DNA of 64,000 nt from JASHPR01 sp963778075. GTDB taxonomy: Bacteria > Actinomycetota > Actinomycetes > Streptosporangiales > Streptosporangiaceae. Each line of letters begins with the position of its first letter. The stretch's first letter is position 1. The stretch covers positions 40,977 through 104,976 of the forward strand of contig CAVZTJ010000018.1 in assembly GCA_963778075.1 (NCBI GenBank), read 5' to 3'. Of the stretch, positions 55,480 through 63,856 are shown piece by piece. The notes beneath the pieces are model-generated. The model was not told the DNA's origin. It saw only the letters and a program-made list of their open reading frames with translations, and did not search any database. The position numbers and the translations under genes were made by a program.

Positions 55480-57129
55480 CTAGCGGATCCTGCGGCGGGC
55501 CCCGCGGCGGCGCTCGCTCGGCCTGCGCACCGGCTCACCGGCCTCGATCGCAGCGTCGCGGATCGCCGCTCCGTGGTCAGCCAGCGCGTCCACGAGGGCG
55601 GTTACCGACGGGCGAGGCGCCATCACGTCGACCCTGAGCCCGAACTCGGCGGCGGTCTTCGCCGTCTCCGGCCCGATCACCGCGATCGCCGTCACCGCGT
55701 GCGGCTTGCCCGCGATCCCGATCAGGTTCCGGACCGTCGACGACGAGGTGAACAGCACCGCGTCGAACCCGCCGCCCTTGATGGCCTCGCGGATCGGCGC
55801 GGGTGGCGGCGCTGCCCGCACCGTCCGGTACGCCGTAACGTCCTCGGCCTCCCAGCCCAGGCTGGTGAGCCTGGCCAGGAGGGTCTCGGTCGCGATGTCC
55901 GCACGCGGCAGCAGCACCCGGTTGATCGGGTCGAGCACGTCGTCGTAGGCGGGCCAGACGTCGGCCAGGCCCTCGGCGGACTGCTTCTTGTCCGGCACCA
56001 GGTCGGGCATGATGCCGAACTCGCGCAGCGACGCCGCCGTCTGCTCGCCGACCGCGGCCACCTTGATCCCGGCAAACGCCCGGGCGTCGAGGCCGTACTC
56101 CTCAAACTTCTCCCGCACCGCACGGACGGCGTTGACCGACGTGAACGCGATCCACTGGTACCTGCCGGTCACCAGGCCCTTCACGGCGCGTTCCATCTGC
56201 TGCGGCGTCCTGGGCGGCTCGACGGCGATCGTCGGCACCTGCTCCGGTACCGCGCCCCAGGCCTGCAGCCGGCTCATCACCTCGCCCGCCTGCTCCTTGG
56301 TTCGCGGCACCAGCACCCGCCAGCCGAACAGCGGCTTGGTCTCGTACCAGGACAGTGCTGGCTGAGCGGTAACGCCGTCGCCGACCACGGCGACCGCGGG
56401 TCCGTGCGCGGTGAGCAGGCTCACTCCGGCGGCCTTGAGGTCGGCGTTGACCGTCCCGAGGGAGCAGACCACGGTGTGCTGGTCGGTTGTGGCGCCGTCC
56501 CAGGTAATGGCGAACGGTGTGGTGTCGGCCCAGCCCGCTGCGATCAGCATCTTCGCGATGTCCGCCGGACCGGTCTCGGCGCCCAGGATCACCAGGCTGC
56601 CCGGGCCGACCTGCACCCGGCTGACCTCGGAGGCGTGGATGATCCTCACATCACCGCTGGCGTCGGACGTGAGCGGGATGCCTGCGTAGGCCGGGACCGC
56701 GGTCGCCACCGGCACGCCGGGCACCACCTCGAATGGCACCCGCGCCTTCGCGCACGCCGCCGCCTCGGCAGCGGCGTGGCCGAACAGAAGCGGGTCGCCG
56801 CGCACCAGCCGTACCACGTGCTGGCCCGCCTTGGCGGCCTTGATCAGCAGCCGCGGGTCCTGGACCAGCGCCTCGGCGTCAGCGATCTCCGCCTCCGGGC
56901 TGGCCAGCTTGCCGAGCTGCGCCATCAGCTCGGGGTCTGCCACCACCAGGTCCGCCTTGGCCAGGAGCTCCGCGGCTCGCACGGTCAGCAGCCCTTCATC
57001 ACCTGGCCCTGCGCCAACGAACGCGACGCGCCCGGCGGCCTGCCTCTCTGCCGCGTTGGCCCCAGCGGGCTTAACGGCTGGCTTCGCTGTCGTCCGGCTT
57101 GCGGCATTGTCTGTCACGGGTGGGTTCAC
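55480..57129 (-). CDS. Uroporphyrinogen-III C-methyltransferase / uroporphyrinogen-III synthase fusion
   Basis: A 549-residue fusion. The N-terminal ~240 residues are CobA/SUMT: RVAFVGAGPGDEGLLTVRAAELL and DPLLFGHAAAEA; they methylate uroporphyrinogen III to precorrin-2 (siroheme/B12 branch). The C-terminal ~270 residues are HemD: LFGWRVLVPRTKEQAGEVMS and VLFTSSSTVRNLIGIAG; they close the ring to uroporphyrinogen III. The fusion lets one protein supply both branches. ATG 57129 overlaps the hemC stop by 1 nt. Confidence 0.95.
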   Translation of the reverse strand: MNPPVTDNAASRTTAKPAVKPAGANAAERQAAGRVAFVGAGPGDEGLLTVRAAELLAKADLVVADPELMAQLGKLASPEAEIADAEALVQDPRLLIKAAKAGQHVVRLVRGDPLLFGHAAAEAAACAKARVPFEVVPGVPVATAVPAYAGIPLTSDASGDVRIIHASEVSRVQVGPGSLVILGAETGPADIAKMLIAAGWADTTPFAITWDGATTDQHTVVCSLGTVNADLKAAGVSLLTAHGPAVAVVGDGVTAQPALSWYETKPLFGWRVLVPRTKEQAGEVMSRLQAWGAVPEQVPTIAVEPPRTPQQMERAVKGLVTGRYQWIAFTSVNAVRAVREKFEEYGLDARAFAGIKVAAVGEQTAASLREFGIMPDLVPDKKQSAEGLADVWPAYDDVLDPINRVLLPRADIATETLLARLTSLGWEAEDVTAYRTVRAAPPPAPIREAIKGGGFDAVLFTSSSTVRNLIGIAGKPHAVTAIAVIGPETAKTAAEFGLRVDVMAPRPSVTALVDALADHGAAIRDAAIEAGEPVRRPSERRRGARRRIR

Positions 57130-58091
57130 TAGTCATCCCCGTTGCTGATCTGTCCCGCTATCTCAGCGGACACGGCCGTATATCTTGCGGCACCACGGCG
57201 TAGCAGCTCGGCGGCCACCGAGCGGCCGAGGTGCTCGGCTTCGTCCGGTGACCCGCTGGCGCTTGCCCGTAGTGCTGTCTCCCCGTCGGCCGCGACGACT
57301 ACCGCCCGCAACCGCAATCCATCCGCCCCAGCGGCATACCCGCCTACCGGGGCGCTGCAACCTGCTTCGAGCGCGGCGAGCAGCGTGCGCTCGGCCGTGG
57401 TGGCGGCGCGGGTGGCGGGATCATCCGCGCGCGCCAGCAAGTCTGCCAGGTCCGGCCGGTCGGACCGGCACTCCACCGCCAGGGCCCCCTGGCCCGGCGC
57501 TGGAAGCATCTCATCGGGATCGAAGATCTGGGTCACCGCGTCGAGCCGGCCGATCCTGACCAGGCCTGCGTAGGCCAGCACCACGGCGTCGACCTCTCCG
57601 GACGTGACGCGCCCCAGCCGGGTGTCGGCGTTGCCACGGACCGGCACCGGGCGCAGATCCGGGCGCAGCAGCAGCAGCTGGGCGGCGCGGCGCGGCGACC
57701 CCGTGCCGATCGTCGCGCCCGGCGGCAGGTCGGCCAGCTTGGCACCATTGCGCGCGGCGAGCGCGTCTCTGGGATCGTCCCTGGGCGGCACCGCGGCCAG
57801 CACTATGCCCTCCGGCTGCGCGGTGGGGAGGTCCTTCAGGGAGTGCACGGCGATGTCGACATCGCCGTGCAGCAGGCTGGTCCGCAGACCGCTGACGAAC
57901 ACGCCGGTCCCGCCGATCTGGGCCAGCTGGGCGCGGCTTACGTCGCCGAACGTGGTGATCCCAACCAGCTCGACCTCGCGGCCGGTCCGCTCCGTGATCA
58001 GGCGCGCGACCTGCTGCGACTGCACCATGGCCATCGGGCTCTTGCGGGTGCCGAGCCGCAGCGGCGGGGCCTCGTCTGATGGCGCGGTCAC
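57129..58091 (-). CDS. hemC: Hydroxymethylbilane synthase
   Basis: A 320-residue enzyme building the linear tetrapyrrole. The dipyrromethane cofactor is held by Cys245 in ALEAGCSAPVGGY; other motifs are LRLGTRKSPMAMVQSQ, SLKDLPTAQPEG and IGTGSPRRAAQL. ATG 58091 overlaps the hemA stop by 4 nt. Confidence 0.96.
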   Translation of the reverse strand: MTAPSDEAPPLRLGTRKSPMAMVQSQQVARLITERTGREVELVGITTFGDVSRAQLAQIGGTGVFVSGLRTSLLHGDVDIAVHSLKDLPTAQPEGIVLAAVPPRDDPRDALAARNGAKLADLPPGATIGTGSPRRAAQLLLLRPDLRPVPVRGNADTRLGRVTSGEVDAVVLAYAGLVRIGRLDAVTQIFDPDEMLPAPGQGALAVECRSDRPDLADLLARADDPATRAATTAERTLLAALEAGCSAPVGGYAAGADGLRLRAVVVAADGETALRASASGSPDEAEHLGRSVAAELLRRGAARYTAVSAEIAGQISNGDD

Positions 58092-59563
58092 TTGGGCACC
58101 TCCCGGTCTGGGCGCTCGGGGCGCTGTGGCCGCTCCGGCCAGTCGGGTGCGACAGCATCCGCCCTGGTCACAGCTTGCACGGCATCCGGATCCAGGTCGA
58201 AGAGCACTCGCAGTACCGCCTCGTAGGAGTCGCCGCCCGGCGAGCCTGCCAGCTCTTTGACGCGGACGGTGGGCGCGTGCAGCAGCTTATCTGCGATTCG
58301 GCGCATGGACTGGGCAATTTCTCGACGGGCGCGCGCGTCGAGGCCCGGCACGCGGCCGGTCAGCCGCGCCAGCTCGGCGTCGACTACCTCGGCGGCCTTG
58401 GCCCGCAGCGCGACCACGGTCGGGGCGACCTTGGCGGCGCGACCGGCGGACATGTGCGCGGCCAGTTCCTCGGCCACGATCCGCCGGACCGAGGCGACGT
58501 CCTCCTCACCCACGCCGCCGGGGCCACCGACGCCGCCCGCCCCGCCAATCGTCTCCAGGCCGATCACGCTCACTCCCGGAAGCTGCTCGGCGCCGGGATC
58601 GACGTCGCGCGGCAGCGCGAGGTCGAGCAGGACCAGCGGCCGGCCGGACGGCGCCCGCGACGCGAGCGCCGCCTCGACGGTGTCCCTGGTGATCACGTGG
58701 CCGGGTGCCCCGGTGCAGGAGACGACCAGGTCGGCGGCGGCAATCTCGTCGGCCAGCCGGGACAGGTCGACCGCGGTGGCCGAAACCGTTGCGGCCAGCC
58801 GCCCGGCGCGGGCGCTGGTCCGGTTGGCCACGACAAGCCGGGCGGCGCCCATCCTGGATGCGGTGGCGACCGCCAGTGAGCTCATCGAGCCGGCGCCAAC
58901 CACAAGCACCGAAAGGCCGTCGAGCGCGCCAGAGGAACCGGCCTCCGGCACTGGCCGTGTTGCCTGGCCGCTCGCGCCAGGCGAACCGCCCTTCGGCGCG
59001 GATGGCGCGGCCTGGCCGCTTCCCGGGTCGTCCCGGCGCTGCGCCGCGGCGGCGAGCCCGACGCTCACCATGCTCGCGCCCGCCCGGTCGATTCCGGTCT
59101 CGCTGTGCGCCCGCTTGCCCGCGCGCAGCGCGAGCGAGCCGAGGTCGGAAAGAGAGCGGCAGAGCGTGCCCTGTTCGCCCGCCTTGCGCAGAGCCTGCCG
59201 CACCTGGCCGAGAATCTGGCTCTCACCGATCACCATCGAGTCGAGCCCGCAGGCCACCGACAGCAGGTGCTGAACGGCCCGGTCCTCGTAGTGCACGTAC
59301 AGGTGAGGGGTGAGCTCCGCCAGCGGGAGCGCGGCATGCCGGGCCAGCAGCTCGCAGATCCAGGACACGCCGGAGTGGAACTTGGCAACCTCGGCGTAGA
59401 CCTCGACGCGGTTGCAGGTGCTGACCACGAGCGATCCGGTGACGTCGTCCGCGTGGGACACGTCGCGCAGCAGCTTGCCGACCGCGTCGCCAGTCAGCAC
59501 TGCCCGCTCGAGCGTGGCCACCGGCGCGCTCTTGTGACTGAGGCCAACCACGAGCAGGCTCAC
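58088..59563 (-). CDS. hemA: Glutamyl-tRNA reductase
   Basis: About 491 residues; NADPH reduces glutamyl-tRNA(Glu) to glutamate-1-semialdehyde. The catalytic Cys50 is in VVSTCNRVEVYAEV; ESQILGQVRQALRKA and LVVGAGSMSSLAV (NADP site) follow. A Gly/Pro/Ala insert near residues 225-255 (GQAAPSAPKGGSPGASGQA) and another Gly-rich one (GGAGGVGGPGGVG) are low-complexity. GTG 59563 is the conserved start (VSLLVVGLSHKSAP); the longer upstream frame overlaps rex and is not real. Confidence 0.95.
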   Translation of the reverse strand: MSLLVVGLSHKSAPVATLERAVLTGDAVGKLLRDVSHADDVTGSLVVSTCNRVEVYAEVAKFHSGVSWICELLARHAALPLAELTPHLYVHYEDRAVQHLLSVACGLDSMVIGESQILGQVRQALRKAGEQGTLCRSLSDLGSLALRAGKRAHSETGIDRAGASMVSVGLAAAAQRRDDPGSGQAAPSAPKGGSPGASGQATRPVPEAGSSGALDGLSVLVVGAGSMSSLAVATASRMGAARLVVANRTSARAGRLAATVSATAVDLSRLADEIAAADLVVSCTGAPGHVITRDTVEAALASRAPSGRPLVLLDLALPRDVDPGAEQLPGVSVIGLETIGGAGGVGGPGGVGEEDVASVRRIVAEELAAHMSAGRAAKVAPTVVALRAKAAEVVDAELARLTGRVPGLDARARREIAQSMRRIADKLLHAPTVRVKELAGSPGGDSYEAVLRVLFDLDPDAVQAVTRADAVAPDWPERPQRPERPDREVPK

Positions 59564-59567
59564 CTCG

Positions 59568-60398
59568 TCACCGCCCGCGCAGATGCAGCCGGCGCCCCGG
59601 ACGCAGCCGGCGCCGTCGACGCAGCCGGCGCAGACGTGACCGCGGAGGCCGGCCTGACCGCTGGCGCCGGCGTGACCACCGGCGGCGCGCCACCCGCCGG
59701 CCCGCCACCCGCCCGCCACCGCGCCCGCTCCCGTTGACGCGCACCACCGCCCGCCGCTGCGCGTGGAACGCGAGAATCTGCAGCTCTATGGACAGGTCGA
59801 CCTTGCGCACATCGACGCCGGGCGGCACGGTCAGCACAACGGGCGCGAAGTTGAGGATGCTGGTGATTCCCGCGGCGACAAGGCGCTCGCAGACCGCCTG
59901 GGCGGCCGCGGCCGGCGTCGCGATCACGCCGATCGAGACGCCCTGCCCGGCGATCACCGACTCGATATCGTCGGCGTTCCTGACGGCCTGGGATCCGATC
60001 CGGGTACCCACGGTGAGCGGGTCGGAGTCGAAGATCGCCGCCACGCGGAATCCGCGCGACACGAAGCCGCCGTAGTTGGCGAGCGCGTGGCCGAGGTTAC
60101 CGGCGCCGACGATGATCACGGGCCAGTTCTGGGTGAGCCCTAGTTCCCGCGAGACCTGGTACACGAGGTACTCGACGTCGTAGCCGACGCCACGGGTTCC
60201 GTACGAGCCGAGGTGCGAGAGGTCCTTGCGCAGCTTCGCCGAGTTCACTCCCGCCGCCACTGCGAGCTCCTCGCTGGACACGGTGGAGATGCCGCGGTCG
60301 GCGAGTGCGTACAGCGCCCTCAGGTAGACAGGGAGCCGGTTGACCGTCGCCTCGGGTATACCGTGCTGGCCGTTCTCGGTCATGGAACTGCGGGTCAT
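59568..60398 (-). CDS. rex: Redox-sensing transcriptional repressor Rex, with Arg-rich tail
   Basis: A 276-residue Rex. The winged HTH is IPEATVNRLPVYLRALYAL to LRKDLSHLGSYGTRGVGY; the NAD(H) Rossmann fold starts at VIIVGAGNLGHALANYGG. NAD+-bound Rex represses respiratory and heme genes; NADH releases it. The normal C-terminal domain-swap helix ends at FHAQRRAVVRVNG (~residue 228); a further ~48 residues are Arg/Gly-rich, coded by GC-rich repeats. ATG 60398 has AGGAG upstream; hemA starts 4 nt after its stop. A Rex site lies 86 bp upstream. Confidence 0.95.
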   Translation of the reverse strand: MTRSSMTENGQHGIPEATVNRLPVYLRALYALADRGISTVSSEELAVAAGVNSAKLRKDLSHLGSYGTRGVGYDVEYLVYQVSRELGLTQNWPVIIVGAGNLGHALANYGGFVSRGFRVAAIFDSDPLTVGTRIGSQAVRNADDIESVIAGQGVSIGVIATPAAAAQAVCERLVAAGITSILNFAPVVLTVPPGVDVRKVDLSIELQILAFHAQRRAVVRVNGSGRGGGRVAGRRVARRRWSRRRQRSGRPPRSRLRRLRRRRRLRPGRRLHLRGR

Positions 60399-60483
60399 GC
60401 GTCGGCACTCCTGGGGGATCGACGCCGGCGGGCTCGCAGGCTTGCGGCGCCCGCGTGCTTGGCATAACAGCCACGCTACGCCC

Positions 60484-60501
60484 TTGTGAACGCATGCACA
60501 A
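60484..60501. promoter_or_regulatory. Rex operator (ROP) upstream of rex-hemA
   Basis: TTGTGAACGCATGCACAA matches the known ROP consensus TTGTGAAnnnnTTCACAA at all but one position of the 14 fixed bases. It lies upstream of rex on the minus strand, so rex and the downstream hem genes are expected to be autoregulated by NADH/NAD+ ratio, as described in streptomycetes. Confidence 0.85.
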
Positions 60502-60605
60502 AGTCGCGAAGTTCCCCGGCTCAGCGCGCTGACCGGCTGTTTGCCGGGACTTTGCCATGCCAGAGCGGCATTTCCCCTAGTGCCCCGCGGCCGGCCCGGC
60601 CGGCG

Positions 60606-60869
60606 CTAGGCGCTCAGGGCGGCGCGCAGCCGCTGCTCGCTGACCCGCCAGAAGTCGTGCTGCACGCCATCGATCAGGGTGACCGGAATCATCTCGCCGT
60701 AGTCCCGCAGGTCGCTTTCTGAGCGGGTGATGTCGCGTTCGGTCCAGGAAACCCCGAGTTCGGCGGCCACGCGTGCGATAACCGCCCGGGCGTCGTCGCA
60801 GAGGTGACAGCCAGGCCGGGTCAGCAGCGTGATCAGGTGGGCCGGCCGAGTCTCGCCGGAGCTACCCAT
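60606..60869 (-). CDS. Glutaredoxin-like family protein (DUF836 type)
   Basis: An 87-residue thioredoxin-fold protein with the CxxC active site CHLC (Cys21, Cys24) in LLTRPGCHLCDDARAVI, then ERDITRSESDLRDYGEMIPV (cis-Pro loop). It probably reduces disulfides with mycothiol or thioredoxin as partner. ATG 60869 overlaps the stop of the 7TM-ABM gene by 8 bp, and the rex block follows downstream. Confidence 0.9.
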   Translation of the reverse strand: MGSSGETRPAHLITLLTRPGCHLCDDARAVIARVAAELGVSWTERDITRSESDLRDYGEMIPVTLIDGVQHDFWRVSEQRLRAALSA

Positions 60870-62442
60870 GACGGCCGACGCTGCCGCCCGGCCGCGGGCC
60901 GTAGCCGGGCTGGCCGAACCCCGAGTCATTGAGCAGGTCATAGCCGGTGTCGCTGAGCAGGTCGGAGACCGAGGGCAGCGGCGACACCTTGGCCTGCTGC
61001 AGGCCCAGCTCGATGATGTTGGTCGCAAGCACGAGCGGGCGGCGGTCCGCCTCGAAGGCGATCACGTATGGCTGCCGCTTGTGCTCCTCATACGCGGAGC
61101 GGTCGCGGTAGACCTCGTACAGGATCCGCTGCATCGGAGCCGACGGCACCGCGTGCACGATGAAGACGAGCGTGTCGGGCTCCTGAGTCCGCACCTGCCT
61201 GACCACCCGTCTGGTCAGCCGGTCGAAGTCCTCCACCCGGTCCTCGAGCAGCGTGTAGATCGCGATCTGGCCGAAGAGCTCCGCCTGCGCATCACGATCG
61301 GCGCCAGCCGGGCGGGCCGTCCCCGCGTAGTCGTGCTCACCCGGGTATCCGGCCCCGTCGGGGTAGCCGGACCCATCCCGGTACGCCGGCCCGTTGTCCA
61401 GGTTCGCGTGCTCATCCGGGTACTCCAGGTCGCCGGTGTACGGAGTTTCGTCCGCATACGGCGCTTCGTCCCGGTACAGCGGCCCGTCGTCCAGGTGCCC
61501 GGCCTCGTTCGGGTACTCGTCCCGGAACCCCGTGTCGGCCGGGTCGCCGGGGTAGGAGCGCTGCTGCGTGTCGTAGCCGGCGGTGCCGCGGTAATCGAGA
61601 TCGTCACGCTGCTGGCGCGAGCCGTTGCTGCGGTATATGCCGAACTCGTCGTCGGCAGCCGGGCCGAAATCGCCGGTCGCCGGGCCGCCCGCCCAGGAGG
61701 GCTGAGCCCCCCAGTCGTCGGCGGCGTCGTCGCCGGCGTCCTCGTGCAGAACATCGAGCGACAGGCCCGCGACCTGCCAGCCGGCGAACCACGTGCCCAC
61801 CGCGGCCAGCACGCAGATCGGCACGAACAGCGACGATACTGGCGCGTTCACCCCGCTCAGCGTCACGATGCTGGGCACGGCGAGCAGCAGCGCCGCGACC
61901 GCGGCCGCGCCGGTGGCGGGCAGGGCGTCCCGCCACGCCGGGTCGCGGCCCGGCCGCGCGGCGGCGAACCCGATCGCGAACAGCGCCACGATGATCGTGG
62001 CCGGGGCCAGCACGTACTCCAGGAGCTTGTTGGGAACGATCTGGTAGTACACCCCGGTCGCGGGCCAGGCCTTGCTGAACGTCGCGTCGCTCAGCGGGTC
62101 GCTGCCGAAGATGACGAGCGACACGATCGCCATGGCGGTCAGCAGCAGCCGCGCGGCGAACCTGGTGATGACGCTCTTGCCCGCGAGCTCGGCCAGCCCG
62201 AAAGCGAGCGCGAGCGGGGCGACAACCTGGGCGCCGATCTCCATGGCCCGGAACGCGATCGGCCCGAAGCCGATCTCGAACCCGAGCGCCTGCGCGCCGA
62301 GCGCCACGGTGAGGCAGAACAGCGCGACCGTCCAGGCCACGAGGGCGGCGTTCGGGGCGCGCAGGCACTTGGCTATCAGCAGGCCAGTGCCAGCGGCGCC
62401 GATGAGCGCCCCCACGATCGCGGCCAGGAAGTGAAGAGACAT
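60862..62442 (-). CDS. Seven-helix membrane protein fused to an antibiotic-biosynthesis-monooxygenase (ABM) domain
   Basis: A 526-residue protein. Residues ~1-235 have seven hydrophobic helices (LHFLAAIVGALIGAAGTGLL first; LFVPICVLAAVGTWFAGWQV last). A ~160-residue linker is acidic and Tyr/Gly/Pro-rich (repeats such as GYPDGAGYPGEHDY). The C-terminal part (residues ~385-490) reads QAELFGQIAIYTLLEDRVED, RTQEPDTLVFIVHAVPSAPM and RILYEVYRDRSAYEEHKR, an ABM/quinol-monooxygenase-like dimeric alpha-beta barrel. ABM domains degrade heme or oxidise quinols, suggestive beside heme genes. Overlaps the glutaredoxin start by 8 bp. Confidence 0.85.
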   Translation of the reverse strand: MSLHFLAAIVGALIGAAGTGLLIAKCLRAPNAALVAWTVALFCLTVALGAQALGFEIGFGPIAFRAMEIGAQVVAPLALAFGLAELAGKSVITRFAARLLLTAMAIVSLVIFGSDPLSDATFSKAWPATGVYYQIVPNKLLEYVLAPATIIVALFAIGFAAARPGRDPAWRDALPATGAAAVAALLLAVPSIVTLSGVNAPVSSLFVPICVLAAVGTWFAGWQVAGLSLDVLHEDAGDDAADDWGAQPSWAGGPATGDFGPAADDEFGIYRSNGSRQQRDDLDYRGTAGYDTQQRSYPGDPADTGFRDEYPNEAGHLDDGPLYRDEAPYADETPYTGDLEYPDEHANLDNGPAYRDGSGYPDGAGYPGEHDYAGTARPAGADRDAQAELFGQIAIYTLLEDRVEDFDRLTRRVVRQVRTQEPDTLVFIVHAVPSAPMQRILYEVYRDRSAYEEHKRQPYVIAFEADRRPLVLATNIIELGLQQAKVSPLPSVSDLLSDTGYDLLNDSGFGQPGYGPRPGGSVGRHG

Positions 62443-62565
62443 TGTTGACTATGGTGCCCGACGCGGCGCGATGATGCGACCGGACTGCTGGTCAGCGCCG
62501 TTCCTGATATTACGCCCCGGCGGTGTTCCCGCTCGCCCGCTGGCGGCACCGGTAGGCTCGCAGGC

Positions 62566-63441
62566 ATGAGGAGGGTGTCGACACGGCTCCCGCGCAGCTG
62601 GGCGGCGCTGGCCGGGCAGGCCTCCGCCGCAGCCGCCGAGGTCGAGCGGCCGGCGCCGGTGCCCGACCCGCTGGCCGGGGCGTTCTTCGACGTGGACAAC
62701 ACCCTGATGCGGGGCGCGTCGATCTATCACTTCGCCCGCGGCCTCGCCGCCCGCAAGATGTTCGGCGCGCGTGACCTGGCCCGGATGACCTGGGGACAGC
62801 TCTTCTTCCGGCTGCGTGGTGCCGAGAACTCCGACCACATCGACGCGGCCAGGGAGGCCGCGCTGGCCTTCGTCGCCGGGCACAAGGTGGCGGATATCGT
62901 CCGGCTCGGTGAGGAGATCTACGACGAGTCCATGGCCGAGCGGATCTGGGCGGGCACCAGGGAGCTGACCCAGCAACACCTGCGGGCCGGCCAGCGGGTG
63001 TGGCTGGTCACCGCCACGCCGGTGGAGCTCGCCAGCATCCTGGCCCGCAGGCTCGGCCTGACCGGCGCGCTCGGCACCGTCGCGGAGACCAGGGCCGGGG
63101 TGTACACCGGCCGCCTGGTCGGCGGGCTGCTGCACGGCGAGGCCAAGGCCGCCGCGATCCAGGCGCTCGCCAACCGCGAGGGTCTGGACCTGGCCAGGTG
63201 CTCCGCCTACAGCGACTCGCTGAACGACATGCCGATGCTGACGCTCGTCGGCCACCCCAGCGCGGTCAACCCGGACCTGGGCCTGCGCGCCGAGGCGCGG
63301 AGCCGCGACTGGCCGATCTACGACTTCCGCTCCGGCCGCAAGGCCACGATGATCGCCCTGCCGATCGCCGCGGGCGCGGGGGCCGTGGCCGGCGGGATGG
63401 CCGCCGGGGCGGCGGTGCACCGCCGGCGCTCCAGCGGATAA
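62566..63441 (+). CDS. HAD-IB family hydrolase with C-terminal hydrophobic segment
   Basis: A 291-residue HAD phosphatase (SerB-like subfamily IB). Motif I is FFDVDNTLMRG (Asp42 nucleophile, Asp44), motif II is LVTATPVELAS, and motif III/IV is AYSDSLNDMPML. The tail MIALPIAAGAGAVAGGMAAG is hydrophobic and may anchor it. Substrate unknown, possibly a phospho-lipid or phosphoserine. No ribosome site; TAGGCT (62553-62558) lies 7 nt before ATG 62566, so it is likely leaderless. Confidence 0.93.
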   Translation: MRRVSTRLPRSWAALAGQASAAAAEVERPAPVPDPLAGAFFDVDNTLMRGASIYHFARGLAARKMFGARDLARMTWGQLFFRLRGAENSDHIDAAREAALAFVAGHKVADIVRLGEEIYDESMAERIWAGTRELTQQHLRAGQRVWLVTATPVELASILARRLGLTGALGTVAETRAGVYTGRLVGGLLHGEAKAAAIQALANREGLDLARCSAYSDSLNDMPMLTLVGHPSAVNPDLGLRAEARSRDWPIYDFRSGRKATMIALPIAAGAGAVAGGMAAGAAVHRRRSSG

Positions 63442-63461
63442 CCAGCCGCAGCCCGGTCCAA

Positions 63462-63503
63462 TCTCGGCCGAACAACCCACCCGTCTCGGCCGAACAACCC
63501 ACC
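63462..63503. repeat. 22-bp direct repeat, two copies
   Basis: tctcggccgaacaacccacc occurs at 63462 and 63484, just after the HAD gene and just before the ArsR promoter. Confidence 0.85.
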
Positions 63504-63509
63504 GTCCAC

Positions 63510-63549
63510 GTTATATGTCTTGACAGCTATATAACTCATCTCGAATACT
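63510..63549 (+). promoter_or_regulatory. ArsR-family operator overlapping the promoter of the arsR gene
   Basis: TTGACA (63520-63525), an 18-bp spacer and AATACT (63544-63549) form a promoter ending 7 nt before ATG 63557. GTTATAT (63510-63516) and ATATAAC (63529-63535) are inverted arms with a 12-bp centre covering the -35 box, so the ArsR protein probably represses itself from here. The segment is markedly AT-rich. Confidence 0.65.
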
Positions 63550-63556
63550 AGGGCTC

Positions 63557-63856
63557 ATGGTGTTCGAGGCTCTCGCCGAGCCCAACCGGCGGCGGATTCT
63601 GGATTTCCTCCTTGAACGCGAACGCCCCGTGCATGACCTGGTCGACCTGCTGCGGGTGAGCCAGCCGGCGGTGTCCAAGCACCTGCGGGTGCTCCGCGAG
63701 GCTGGGCTGGTCGCGTCGCGGGTCGACGCCCAGCGGCGGCTCTACCGGGTCCGGCCGGAACCGCTGCGCGAGCTCGACGACTGGCTCGCCCCGTACCGGG
63801 CGACGTGGGGGACACGCCTCGACGCGCTGGAAAGCCACCTGGAGGACATGACATGA
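63557..63856 (+). CDS. ArsR family winged-helix regulator
   Basis: A 99-residue regulator: MVFEALAEPNRRRILDFLLE, LLRVSQPAVSKHLRVLREA (recognition helix) and LVASRVDAQRRLYRV (wing). The metal-site ELCVCDL is absent, so this is the SRPBCC-linked class that senses small organics or none. No ribosome site; it appears leaderless. It overlaps the next gene by 4 bp (ATGA). Confidence 0.92.
   Translation: MVFEALAEPNRRRILDFLLERERPVHDLVDLLRVSQPAVSKHLRVLREAGLVASRVDAQRRLYRVRPEPLRELDDWLAPYRATWGTRLDALESHLEDMT

Noticed and set aside
54361..57132. A ~920-codon plus-strand frame across hemB and cobA-hemD
   Set aside because: Same reason: shadow of two clear minus-strand genes with no motifs of its own.
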